Assembly (NCBI GenBank): GCA_947652605.1 | Contig: OX393577.1 | Coordinates: forward strand, 27,779,466-27,843,465 | Reading direction: 5' to 3' | From: Elmis aenea | Lineage: Eukaryota > Arthropoda > Insecta > Coleoptera > Elmidae | Length of the DNA: 64,000 bases | In this document: positions 27,600-38,342 of the stretch, piece by piece | Layout of the letters: each line of letters starts with the position of its first letter | Numbering within the stretch: the stretch's first letter is position 1 | The notes under the pieces: generated by a model | Told to the model about the DNA's origin: nothing | Database searches by the model: none | The model's input: only the letters and a program-made list of their open reading frames with translations | Position numbers and translations under genes: made by a program

Positions 27600-30276
27600 T
27601 AGGGTTTCTTTCACGAAATCCGGGATCCCGGTATCCCGGTGCATTTTAACATATTTTATATTTCCCGGAATATACTCATTGTCCCGGAAAATCCCGGGAT
27701 ATTTAAAAAAATCTTATTTTAGCTTATTTTGTGTAAAGATCTTTGTAATACTATCATAATTTAACATAATTTACTATAAATACCTAACTTAACTAACATC
27801 TAAACATGGAAAAAATGTATTGACATGGGAAATAGTTTTTCTGCTTTAAAATAACAAATTATGTAAACCCGGTCTTCATGACAAAGTTTATACAGTGTGT
27901 ACAAAAAGTAACGTAACGGATCCATATCTCGTCTTGTAATAATTTCACAAAAAAAAGTTTCATACAAAAGTTGTTTGTGGTAATTTACTACATGACCTTA
28001 AATTATTTTCAACTATACAGGGTGTTCCATTTTCGCGCTATAGCAAAAACAAAGATTTTTTTAAATGGAACACCTTGTATATTTTTAGGTCTTCGAATGT
28101 CATTTTTTAACCTCTACATGAATGTCTTTTCATTTTTTGATTTTGTGACAGTGTTACCAACTTCTTAATTTTTTTCCGAAAAATCTGACATAAGCAGGCT
28201 TAACTTTAAAAAATCGTAGCGACCTCGTTTCTTGAAGTTAAGAAATAAGTTTTAACAATAATGTTAGTCCTGTTAGGGAGCAACATATTATTATAAAAAA
28301 TTTAAATTTATTGATACAGGGTGTTCACAAAAAAATGCCAAACATTCCAAACTTCAAAGTGACATAACCCATTTTTTTCAAACGTAAACACCATTGTTTT
28401 ATTATGCTATTCGATAGCATTTTTTCTCCCCTTTAATTTTTATGAAGGGTGTCCTATGTCTAAACCCCGTAGTTGAGATATCCAATACTTTTTAAAAAAG
28501 TAGCCATTTAATTGCATTTTTATGCACCGAAGTAGGCCGCGCTTACGCAAAACAAGTGCCAAAATGTAAGCAAGTGTCAACGTAACATTTGAATAAGTTT
28601 AGAATTTAGGCGGATATTAATTACGTAATAAAATTATTTGTTTTTATTCAAAAACTATGAAAAGTAACAAATTGAAAATACATAAAAGATAAACGACTAC
28701 AATAAATGTTCAAAATGTCTTCCATTGTTAGTAGAAGTGGACCCACCCGGTGGCCTGCCAGATCACCTGATTTGACTAAACTTAACTTTTTTTTTGTGGG
28801 GATACGTCATACGTGAAAGGAATTATTGTGTATAACGAACCACCGACAACAGCAATAAATATGCAACAACGAATTGTTGACGTTTATACAAGTATTTCAC
28901 CTGAAATATTAAGAAGAGTGTAAAGATCTTTTCAGCAGAGAATAGATTTGTGCCTGGTTGAAAATGGAAGACATTTCGAACATTTATTCGTTTATCTTTT
29001 ATGTATTTTCAATTTGTTACTTTTCATAGTTTTTGAATAAAAACAATTAATTTTATTACGTAATTAATATCCGCTTAAATTCTAAACTTATTCAAATGTT
29101 AAGTTGACACTTGCTTACATTTTGGCACTTGTTTTGCATCAGCGCGGCCTACTTCGGTGCATACAAATGTAATTAAATGGCTACTTTTTTGAAAAGTATT
29201 GAATATCTCAACAACTACGGGGTTTAGACATAGGACACCCTTCATAAAAATTAAAGGGGAGAAAAAATGCTATCGAATAGCATAATAAAACAAGGGTGTT
29301 TACGTTTGAAAAAAATGGTTATGTCACTTTGAAGTTTGGAATGTTTGGCATTTTTTTGTGAACACCCTGTATCAATAAATTTAATTTTTTGTATTATTAA
29401 TATGTTGCTTCCTAACCGGACTAACATTATTGTTAAAACTTATTTCTTAACTTCAAGAAACGAGGTCGCTACGATTTTTTAAAGTTAAGCCTGCTTATGT
29501 CAGACATTCATGTAGAGGTTAAAAAATGACATTCGAAGACCTAAAAGTATACAGGGTGTTCCATTTTAAAAAATCTTTGTTTTTGCTATAGCGCGAAAAT
29601 GGAACACCCTGTATAGTTGAAAATAGTTTGAGGTCATGTAGTAAATTACCACAAACAACTTTTGTATGAAACTTTTTTTTGTGAAATTATTACAAGACGA
29701 GATATTGATCCGTTACGTTACTTTTTATACACACTCATCAAAATACGTTAACAGTTATATTTTTGTGTACCCTGGTAACGCAAAGCAAAATAGCGTAAAA
29801 ATTAAATTTTATTGATAAAAACGAAGTCTCTGCTGCTAGATGCTATCAAGACAATTCTACCCACATCAATAGAGATTGAGAAAGCATTTTATTTATGCAG
29901 CAGGACTTTCTGTTAATAAATTAATAATAAGACTAAGTGACTGAAGCATTGGACACCTTTGTTTTTTTAAATCATCTTACAAAAATTCATTGTACAAATT
30001 ATGTTATTGTGTTCATAAATATAAAATTGCAATTAAAAGGTAATATTTTGGAAACGTATTTTTCTCGCACCACTATTATATTATTATTTATAATAATCAT
30101 TAAACAAAATATATTACGTAAGTATATGATTTGGAGTTGTTTTTAAGTAATAAACCGCTCCCTTACTTTTCCGGGTTATTTATTTCAAAATATTGACATA
30201 ATTTATTATTTCCCGGGTAGACAATTTTTTCCCGGAATCCTGGGACAAGCAAAAATGTCAAATGTGAGAAACCCTA
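27600..30276. mobile_element. hAT element, copy A, split by a fold-back insertion
   Basis: Outer ends read TAGGGTTTCT (left) and, reverse complemented, TAGGGTTTCTCAC (right). Just inside them are runs of CCCGGGAT-type bases. The right part (29840-29990, + strand) holds a broken remnant of the C-terminal hAT dimerisation region with PTSIE and KAF motifs. Copy B at 54620-55476 is the same family in the opposite orientation without the central insert. Flanking octamers ATCTAAGC and ATTCGTGC match poorly, so the target duplication has decayed or the outer ends are slightly misplaced. Confidence 0.75.
27894..29735. mobile_element. Long fold-back transposon nested in hAT copy A
   Basis: Two arms of about 830 bp (27894-28725) and 770 bp (28963-29735) are near-perfect reverse complements. 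Both start AGTGTGTA-AAAAGTAACG from the outside. Subterminal TACAGGGTGTTCCATTTT motifs recur inside each arm. The loop and start of the right arm (28730-28985, + strand) encode a broken transposase C-terminus with WPARSPDLT, ISPEILRRV and the HFEHL ending. That pattern is common in insect Tc1/mariner-type DDE transposases. Comparison with hAT copy B shows the uninterrupted host sequence at the insertion point. Confidence 0.75.
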
Positions 30277-31291
30277 ATTCGTGCTACAAAATACAGTCTT
30301 AAGTAGGTAATAACTAATTCTCAACTATTAAGCTAGTAATAAGTCAGTTAAGTAATAATATATTACGTTACTGTCGCTGGACAGTAAACCTTCTCAAGTC
30401 TGGATTGCCAACAAATTTGCTTATTGTTTCATAGTATAGTAAGCAGATTACATATACAGTGTGTACAAAAAGTAAAGTAACGGATCAATATCTTGTCTTG
30501 TGACAACTTTACAAAAAAAAGTTTTATATAAAAGTTGTTTGTGGCAATTTACTACATAACCTCAAATTATTTTCAACTATACACAGTGTTTTGTTTTTGC
30601 GCACCAATACGTCACTTTGTTTTTTTAAATGGAACACCTAGTATATTTTAGAATTTTTAGATGTAAAATTAAATTCTCTTTCAAAAACATACAGGTTTTA
30701 TGTATCTAAAATCAGTCCTCCTCAAAATTTACATTTTTAAAAAACAACACCAGGGTCCTCCGGGTCTCCAAAATCGCGGGGATCTAGGACCGGACCTACT
30801 CAGCCTCTACGGAAATCCGGTAATGGTTAAAAACATACTTTTCCAAAGACTAAATTGTCTTCAGTGTGGCAAAATTTGCTGACAAATTGTCGCCTAAGCT
30901 CTCATACGTTTATAAATTATGATAATTTTAACATGGAAAATCCACGATCAGTCTGCACATTAATGCAACATCGGATGATCAGTTACACTGTTATGATGCT
31001 GTCAGATAAAGAGAATTTACACCTTGAAAATTAGTGCTCCGGTAGCATTACATACATTAATTATAGCATTATTGAAGAAATACAAAATTGGATCATAAAA
31101 TCGTAAACAATGATTATTTAATTATTTATTAATGATTATAAGCCTAGCCTTGAGTCTTGTTTCAGGGACTATTACCAAAAATCTTGGACAATGGTCACCT
31201 TACTATTCAGTCGGTTCATAATATCTTGACCGTCATTGGAAACATGGAAACTATAGAGTCGCTTAAATTAGCAATTATTATGCATAAGGTA
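30277..31291. repeat. Partial arm of the nested fold-back element and flank
   Basis: From about 30458 to 30660 the sequence repeats the left arm of the fold-back at 27894, with the same AGTGTGTACAAAAAGTAA start and AAGTTGTTTGTGG block, diverged by scattered substitutions. It has no inverted partner nearby, so it is a solo arm. The rest to 31291 is AT-rich with no gene supported. Confidence 0.6.
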
Positions 31292-32996
31292 CACTGCCGC
31301 CAAAAAGTCTGAGATCACCTTTGTTAATCTAGAAAAGTGAAGTTAAACACAAAAAGAAAATTAAATATAAAGGCAATTTTACTGAAATTTCACCTCAGTT
31401 ATTCTTGGAAAGTGAAGTTAAACACAAAACTTTTTTTTAAATATAAAAGAAAATTTTACAGAATAACTAAAGTAAAAACATATGTTATATTCAAATAATA
31501 AAAATTAATTACATTTAAATTGGAATTATATAAAACAAGTAAAAATACTACAAATAGTCGTTATACTGACTTTTCGTCAAAAAAGCCATATTTGCATTTA
31601 TTGTATTTTTTTACCAATCTTAACGTGCATTCAAATAATTTTTGTATTGTTTCTGGTGAAATACTCCTCCATTGATCTAAGAACATGATCCAGAGCTCTT
31701 CTTTCGACGAAGGACATTTTTGTCGGACCTTTCCATTCCAGCTTTTTCCTTTCAAGCTCTATAGGATTTAGATTTAGAGATTGTGGTGGCCAAATCATGT
31801 TATTCTGGAAACCTTTTGCTTTTTTTCTGCACAATAATAATTTGTGTTTAAGGTCATTATTCTGTTACGGTGAACTCTTCACCTGTTGGTCGCAGTTCAG
31901 ATGGTACAGCTTTAACTTCCGAAATTCTTCTATGCCTACTGTTGTTTTTTTTGTACTCCACCAAATTCGTGCTAAATTTCTAACTTCATAACCAGAAAAA
32001 CAGCCTCAGATTATTAAAGAACACCCCCGTGCCTAACCATTGGCACCACACATTCAGGAAGTTCCTTACAGCACCGGAAATTTGCGCACAACTCAATCGA
32101 AATCGTTCAGAAACTGTGTCCGGTGCGTAAGTTAAAAGACCAAAGGGGAGGCTTATTTGTTCGGGCGCATTGCTGTGAAAAAATCACTTTTTATTCTCAA
32201 AATAAGATAAAAATGTTGCAGTTGGCGTTAAATCACCGACTTAAGACAACAGCATATTTATAAACAAATTGGTCCAATGAATCCAAATTCTAAATATTTT
32301 GATCAAAACGATGGATTTATGTTCGTCGCAGTAAGCACGAGGTTGGTTTCTCAATAATCTGGGGCTGTTTTCTTGGTTATGAAGTTGTAAAATTGGTTAA
32401 TATTGAAGAAGTACTAAAAATGAACAGTATAAAAGGCGTTCGGAACAACGCTGTACAATCTATGCTGCGGCCAACTGGTGATGGGTTCACCATACCAGAA
32501 TAATGACTTTAAACACTAATTAATATTGTGCAGAGGCTATTTAAAAAAAACAAGCAAAAGTTTTCCTGAATAACATGATTTGGCCACCACAATCTCTAAA
32601 TCTAAATCCTATAGAGCTTGAAAAATAATAGATGGATGGAAAATCCGAGAAAAATGTCCTTCGTCAAAAGAAGAGATCTGGATCACGTTCTTAAATAAAT
32701 GGAGGAGTATTTCACCAGAAACAATACAAAAATTATTTGAATGCACGTCGAGATTGGTAAAAAATAAAATAAATACAAAGACGGCTTTTTTGATGAAAAG
32801 TCAGTATATTTGTAGTATTTTTGCTTATTTTATGTAATTCCAATTTAAATGTAATTAATTTTTATTATTTCAATATTACACATTATGTTTTTACGTTATT
32901 CAGTTAAATTTTGTTTTATATTTTAAAAATATTTTTTGTGTTTAACTTTACTTTCCAAGAATAACTGAGATGATTTCAGACTTTTTGGCGGCAGTG
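31292..32996. mobile_element. Inverted-duplicate Tc1-like element
   Basis: Ends read CACTGCCGCCAAAAAGTCTGA at 31292 and its complement ending at 32996, with TA duplications at 31290-31291 and 32997-32998. The length of 1.7 kb is usual for Tc1 elements. The content is odd. The C-terminal transposase segment (WPPQSLNLNPIELE, then LW or LD...W and ...GFFDE) is present twice: on the minus strand at about 31570-31830 and on the + strand at about 32575-32805. Both copies are broken. The element is therefore two 3' halves arranged tail-out. Confidence 0.75.
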
Positions 32997-35527
32997 TAAC
33001 TCTAAGCTTATTTAAAATAAGCTTTCAAATTTCATATAACTTGAAATGTTACTCAACTTTTGTTTGTCGAATGGACATCTTATTGGATTTTTCACCAATA
33101 AGTAAAAAATAAATTGCCAAATACAAAACACCTTTTGGTTACTAAAATGTCTAGTAGTCTGTTTAGCAATAATTGAAAAGATATTTTTAAAAAAAAGCAA
33201 ACACCGTCATACGATAGCTCGTATTCCATAGCACAGAAGTACACCCCCAGATGCTGTTACTACTAATATAAAGCTAATTAGAGCGAAAAAAAGCTTATTT
33301 TACCTAAACTAGGTGAATTATGTTTGAAAACAAATCGCTTAATTTCCAATTAAACATTACAAATAGAACTCACGTTGAATAACAGCCGCAATTAAATAAA
33401 TTCTTGCTAAATAAATTCTTCTTATCGAGGGCTAGAAGAGTTCTAGAATATGCATTTTGTCATTTTGTCATATCAATTTTGTATTCACAATAGGCGGATT
33501 TAGTTGAATCCTCAAAATGTAGTTGATTTAACAACAAATTATTCATAATTTTATTAGAAATCACTGCACCAATTTTACACAAGAATGGCCACAGTCTATA
33601 CAAAAAAAAATGTATCTCTCGAGACAAGGTAGAAACAGCCAAATGTTTGCGTCACCCAAAAGAGATACTTTAAAGATTTTTTAATAGTAATGATTGATTG
33701 GATATTGATATTATATGTATCTACTTACGTGCAATGTAAATAATATAATGCGACAAATATATTAAAAGTAATAACACACTTGATAGTTTTAATAGATGTG
33801 CTACATTCCGCCAAATCTTTTGTAATAATTTTTTGCACTTACACAAGTACATACAACAAAATATGGCCTACAAGTTAGAACAATAATCCTTTGATCAAAA
33901 ACTCTTGTACGCCATAAAAGAATATTTAGTAAAATAGCTAAAATAATAAAAATGGTATATTTTTGTTTTTAAGTTTTTTTATGGTTCCCACGAATATTTT
34001 GATCTTAAGGTCAGTAATGAAAATAAATTAATTACATTCTGCAGTTTATTGAAGTGGAGAAAGTTGCAAATAACAATATAAACTTAAAAAAAATATATTA
34101 AACAATAAAGAACGCATAAAAAGAGATAATTGTTAATCCACACATAACAACAGGAGAATTATAAGTTAATTTTAACCTCAAATCTCTCTGGGCATCCAAT
34201 CTGTTCATATACTTATTTTTGTAAGAAAACCAAAGTAGAGAACCCAGTTTTGCTTTCAATAAGTTGTAACAAAAGGCAAAAAATCGGACTTCTTCATCAC
34301 ATAAATTTGATGCAAATGAGCATACACATTAGCAAGTCATTTAAAAATGTTGTCTGAACCGTGCCGATAGATGGAACGTTCTTTGCGGTAAAATATGAAC
34401 CGACCAACAAAATACCCTTGAGAAATCACAAAATGTAATGTCTGTCTTAATAATCAATACCGAAACTGTCCAATCTTAGTGCTTTTGCATCTGAATTTCC
34501 AATTAGGAACCATGAGATCGCGCTTACATGCGATGTCATTTATATTCACTTCCAAAACTGGCAGCGCATATTTTAAATTGTATTTGGTTATCTCACATTT
34601 TGCACAAAACAGTTTGACTAGAGCAACCCTAATTTAAATCTTATTGATATTTTATAAGAAACTGATTAAATGGCTTAAAAAAAATGAAATCGTAGGCTAT
34701 CAACCAAAATGCACATTTACCAGTGAATTAGGGGTTATTAATATTTATATTTACCGGCAAAGGTATACATTAACACATCGTACACATTCACCAACAGTTA
34801 TATTGTATTATTTACCATTTCTTAAAACAAAAGTCCCTTAATCTTGCCTAAAAATATGGTGGGTAAAAATACATATCTGATTGTATATCTGTTAGGTTCA
34901 AAGACCAAAAACACTCACTAGGCGAAAAATAAATCCAACCACAACACGTTCTGGCACACTTACTAGTCAGCTTCTATATACAACTAACTACTATAACTTC
35001 ATTTTCATTATTTTTTTTTTTTTAACTTTAACCTGACCCTAATGCATTTGGTCACTCATAGAGGGTTAGGTTAAAGGTTGGTTGAATTATTTTTTTAAAA
35101 TAAATAATGACACGAATTTCGCATTGTGGCCTTTTTTCTTGCGTCAGGACGCTTTGTGGTCGGATTTATCGCTCAATGAGCGTATTCAGTTTTTTAACAT
35201 ATCTAACGGAAGAAGAGCAAACAAATATTTAATAATCTAATTTATGAACTTTACAATAAACGAATTTTAAAACCCCATATTTTAAAAATATGCCAACAAA
35301 GGCTTAATTAGAGATAAGTCTGTTTCAATCAAACACAAAGCAACCAGATTTTAGCAGGCACGATTTTTTAATGCTTGAATTTAAAAGTATAACTTGAGAT
35401 CTAATAACATGACACAAACAAAAATTTTAAATAAATGTTCTTGAAAATTATATCATTACCACAGAAGCAACGTTGTACGTAAACAAAATAAATTTTCAAT
35501 ATTTTGATTCCATTTAAAACACGTTAA
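32997..35527. other. AT-rich intergenic DNA
   Basis: No gene or bounded repeat was recognised. A GGTTAGGTTAAAGG / CTTTAACCT(G)ACC pair around 35020-35080 forms a weak inverted repeat. The TTAA at 35524-35527 is the left target duplication of the piggyBac-like element that follows. Confidence 0.45.
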
Positions 35528-35542
35528 GCCCGGCGTGACATT

Positions 35543-35654
35543 GGGCGCGTTCAGATAACCACAGCGGATAAGTTACAGCGTAAAATGCACAGCGAAAATA
35601 ATTTCTGATGGGTCAAACGAGCAGCACGTAACATTGGGCGCGTTCAGCCGGTGT

Positions 35655-35691
<37 letters not shown>

Positions 35692-36053
35692 GTAGTTGAG
35701 TTAGCGATATCGGCTGAACGAACCGTTGACTGTACGCTTAATGTTAGCTGCTGCGAAATTGTCTCAGCGTAAATAAGGAACGCTTACTTTGGCAGCGGTA
35801 GTTATGATTGCTGTCTACCCTCTACCGAACCACAGTCGAACGGTGTAACTGTTATGTTACACCGCTATATCTCAACGGTTCGTTCAGTTGATTCGGTAAC
35901 GCTAACAAACAGCTATCTCAACATGATTTCTGTTGCGTCAGCTGCTGACACCGGCTGAATGCGCCCATTTGCTGTAACTCAGCGGTTACCAAGCGGGTCG
36001 GTTCAGAAATTTGGATGCTCAGCAACTCCAGCGCTGTGGTTATCTGAACGCGC
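35543..36053. repeat. Two nested inverted repeats with a CAG microsatellite
   Basis: The outer pair GCGCGTTCAGATAACCACAG lies at about 35545-35566 and its complement at 36032-36053. The inner pair, GGGCGCGTTCAGCCGGTGTC and onwards, lies at 35636-35661 and 35941-35966 and matches 25 of 26 bases. A third arm pair around GAACGAACCGTT lies between them. Twelve CAG units (35655-35690) follow the inner left arm. The arrangement suggests one MITE-like element inserted in, or derived from, a related one. Confidence 0.65.
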
Positions 36054-36165
36054 TCATTAACGCGATTTCTCACTTTTAGTGGCCACTGGCCAGTCGGACG
36101 GAGAGACGAAATTGTGTGTCTCACTACTTGAGTTCACTTGGACAGCGTGCCTATCGTTAGGTATA

Positions 36166-36307
36166 ATGGTGCCTGTCCACCTGAGAGTAAACTACTCTCG
36201 ATAGCAGCGTCGCCAAGGATACAGCCAATCGCGAGTTACTCTCAGGGGCTGTATCCTTGGCGACGCTGCTATCGAGAGTAGTTTACTCTCAGGTGGACAG
36301 GCACCAT
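36166..36307. repeat. Perfect 61-bp inverted repeat with 20-nt spacer
   Basis: The arms 36166-36226 and 36247-36307 are exact reverse complements, starting ATGGTGCCTGTCCACCTGAG on the left. The spacer 36227-36246 includes CGCGAGTTACTCTCAGG, which partly repeats the arm motif GAGTAAACTACTCTC. The arms would form a very stable hairpin in RNA or a cruciform in DNA. Its perfect symmetry suggests recent origin or gene conversion between arms. Confidence 0.85.
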
Positions 36308-36894
36308 AACGCTATCATGCTAAATACAACGGAATATGATACATGTCCGGTGGACCATTTTATGCTTTTTGGCCGCGATTTTTTCGGATAATTTGGTTTT
36401 TACAAGGAAAATTATATATTCAGAAATGAATTAGGTATACAATCAGGTACAAAATAAAGTAATAGACATTTGCATAATAAACAAAATAAGTGAACCAAAC
36501 AATAAGAAATCGGTTATTACTATAAAAAGGAAAAGTTTCAGTGCAAAAGCAGTTATGAATTATTTTTTTCCCTTTGTTTGCAATGAAGAATCAGCTAACA
36601 CAGTAATACTTTTCACATTCATTACAATGCCATTTTGCACGAGAATATTTTCGTTGAGGCACGATTCTTCCTTGTTACTTTTTTTATTTTCGCATAACAA
36701 ACAATACAGTGTCACGCCGTCCAAGTGGACACTCACTAGACGGCGAGACATAAGTAAGGTGTCTCAAACAGAATCTCAAAAAAATACTATTTTTCAAAAT
36801 CGCAACTACCATAACTCATATTAAAGCATAACACTAAAATTACAACAACAAAAAATGTCCGAGGGACCCAAAATTTTGCATCTCACACCCAGGC

Positions 36895-38097
36895 TTAACG
36901 TGTTAACATACATGAGATGTATAGTATAGGTAATAAAACTGGAATAATTGATCGACTTCAATTTACAACATGGTCATTGAGCAATATTGTAATAAGAGTA
37001 AGCCGATTTAAAATATAAATTATCATATATGAAAATTATAAATCGCCTTTGCAAAAAACGTCATATCACATTTTCAAAGTTTTATTTTTACTGTTTACCA
37101 AATCCGGTGCATTTGATAAAAACAACATTTATAAAACTGAAATAATTGTAAAACAGAACAGAATTTTTAAGAATTGTAAATGGTTCCCAGTTTCATATAT
37201 TCTAAAATACATTACTAAATTCCGCAACATATTATAGATATAATTTTACAGACAATTTTATTTTGCTTCCTTCTTTGTGCACTATGAGCATTTACTCAAA
37301 CGGAAATTTTAACAGTTTTAAGTAAAAGAACTTGATAGATTTTCTTTCGCAAAATATTTCGATAACCACTTTCATTATTTAAAATAAGTTAATTGACCAG
37401 TGTAAATGATTTATTATAAAAAAAAATGCTTCATGGGATCATACATCTTCAACGGTGTTTGCACCAAAATTTTATTATTTAGATGGACATCTAATGTCAT
37501 GGGTTATTTATATGAACTGAAATATGTTACCATAATGAATATTTTGGAAATTATATTGTATAATTTTAAGGTTAGCCGAATGTTTTTACCAACCAGCTGC
37601 AGAAATGCTCTCAGTGTGAAGTTTTGAGTGTGGTTGTTAAAAGTGTGATTGTGAACAATTGCAAACGTGCGAGACTTGTTTTATGAGTCTTGCTCCAATT
37701 ACGTAAGTGGCGCAGACTTGTAATTTACAGTTGATTGTCGTTTGTTGGGTATAAAATATGTCAACAATGTAGGGTGAGGTAGATTTTATAACGGTATTGC
37801 TTAAGATCAAATTATAATGTCTCATTACGACTTGTTTACGCATTTCTTGTTGATGCATACCGCAGTAGCATTAAATAATCAATTTATTAAACAACTTCAA
37901 ACGTTTTTATCGTAATAAAATACCTTAATCAGTACGTTATGTTTTAGAAGTATTTAAAATAATGTGCAAATGTCATGATGATGCGATTACTATATTATGT
38001 AAATGTGATTTAATTCATAAGTTAAAATCCTTTTATCTACTTGAGGTTTAAAACAAGAGTTTTCTACAAATTCAATTTACGAACACACGATCACACG
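36895..38097. other. AT-rich DNA with a possible Clk upstream regulatory or first-exon site
   Basis: No coding gene. At 37698-37707 the sequence ATTACGTAAG matches nine of ten positions of the V/P-box consensus RTTAYGTAAY used by VRILLE and PDP1 on the Drosophila Clk gene. The overlapping GTAAGT is also a perfect splice donor, so the site may instead end a non-coding first exon. A TCAGTG initiator-like motif lies at about 37610. Either reading is speculative. Confidence 0.3.
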
Positions 38098-38342
38098 CAG
38101 GGCCTATCACAGGGTGGGGGAGACGGGACTAATTCCCGGGGCCCGGTGTTGCCAAGGGGGCCCGGATTCGAGCTAATACACAATTTTATGTTTACAAATA
38201 CTGTAAGAAAAATCGTATTTTTTATACAGAATTACATTGTCTGTATCAAAATTCGAGTCTTAAATTTATACCTTTCTAAGAGGAAAGGGGGGCCCGTTGT
38301 CTGTTGCTTCACCGGGGCCCGAATTTTCTGTGAACGACCCTG
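38098..38342. mobile_element. 245-bp non-autonomous hAT element
   Basis: Left end CAGGGCCTATCACAGGG, right end (other strand) CAGGGTCGTTCACAGAAAAT. Subterminal GGGGCCCGG blocks occur in both halves. Perfect 8-bp target duplication ATCACACG at 38090-38097 and 38343-38350. It contains no coding capacity. The exact duplication implies insertion recent on the scale of neutral decay. Confidence 0.85.

Larger units (their letters stand above)
35528..36894 (-). mobile_element. piggyBac-like element shell with nested repeats
   Basis: TTAA flanks both sides (35524-35527 and 36895-36898), the hallmark target duplication of piggyBac elements. Ends read GCCCGGCGTGACAT and, on the other strand, GCCTGGGTGTGAGAT. 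On the minus strand at about 36750-36580, two frames show YCLLCENKK and KWHCNECEKYYC. This cysteine pattern resembles the C-terminal zinc-binding region of piggyBac transposases. The rest of the transposase is missing. The 35541-36307 interior is filled by palindromic repeats described separately. Family assignment is an inference from TTAA plus the cysteine region. Confidence 0.5.
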
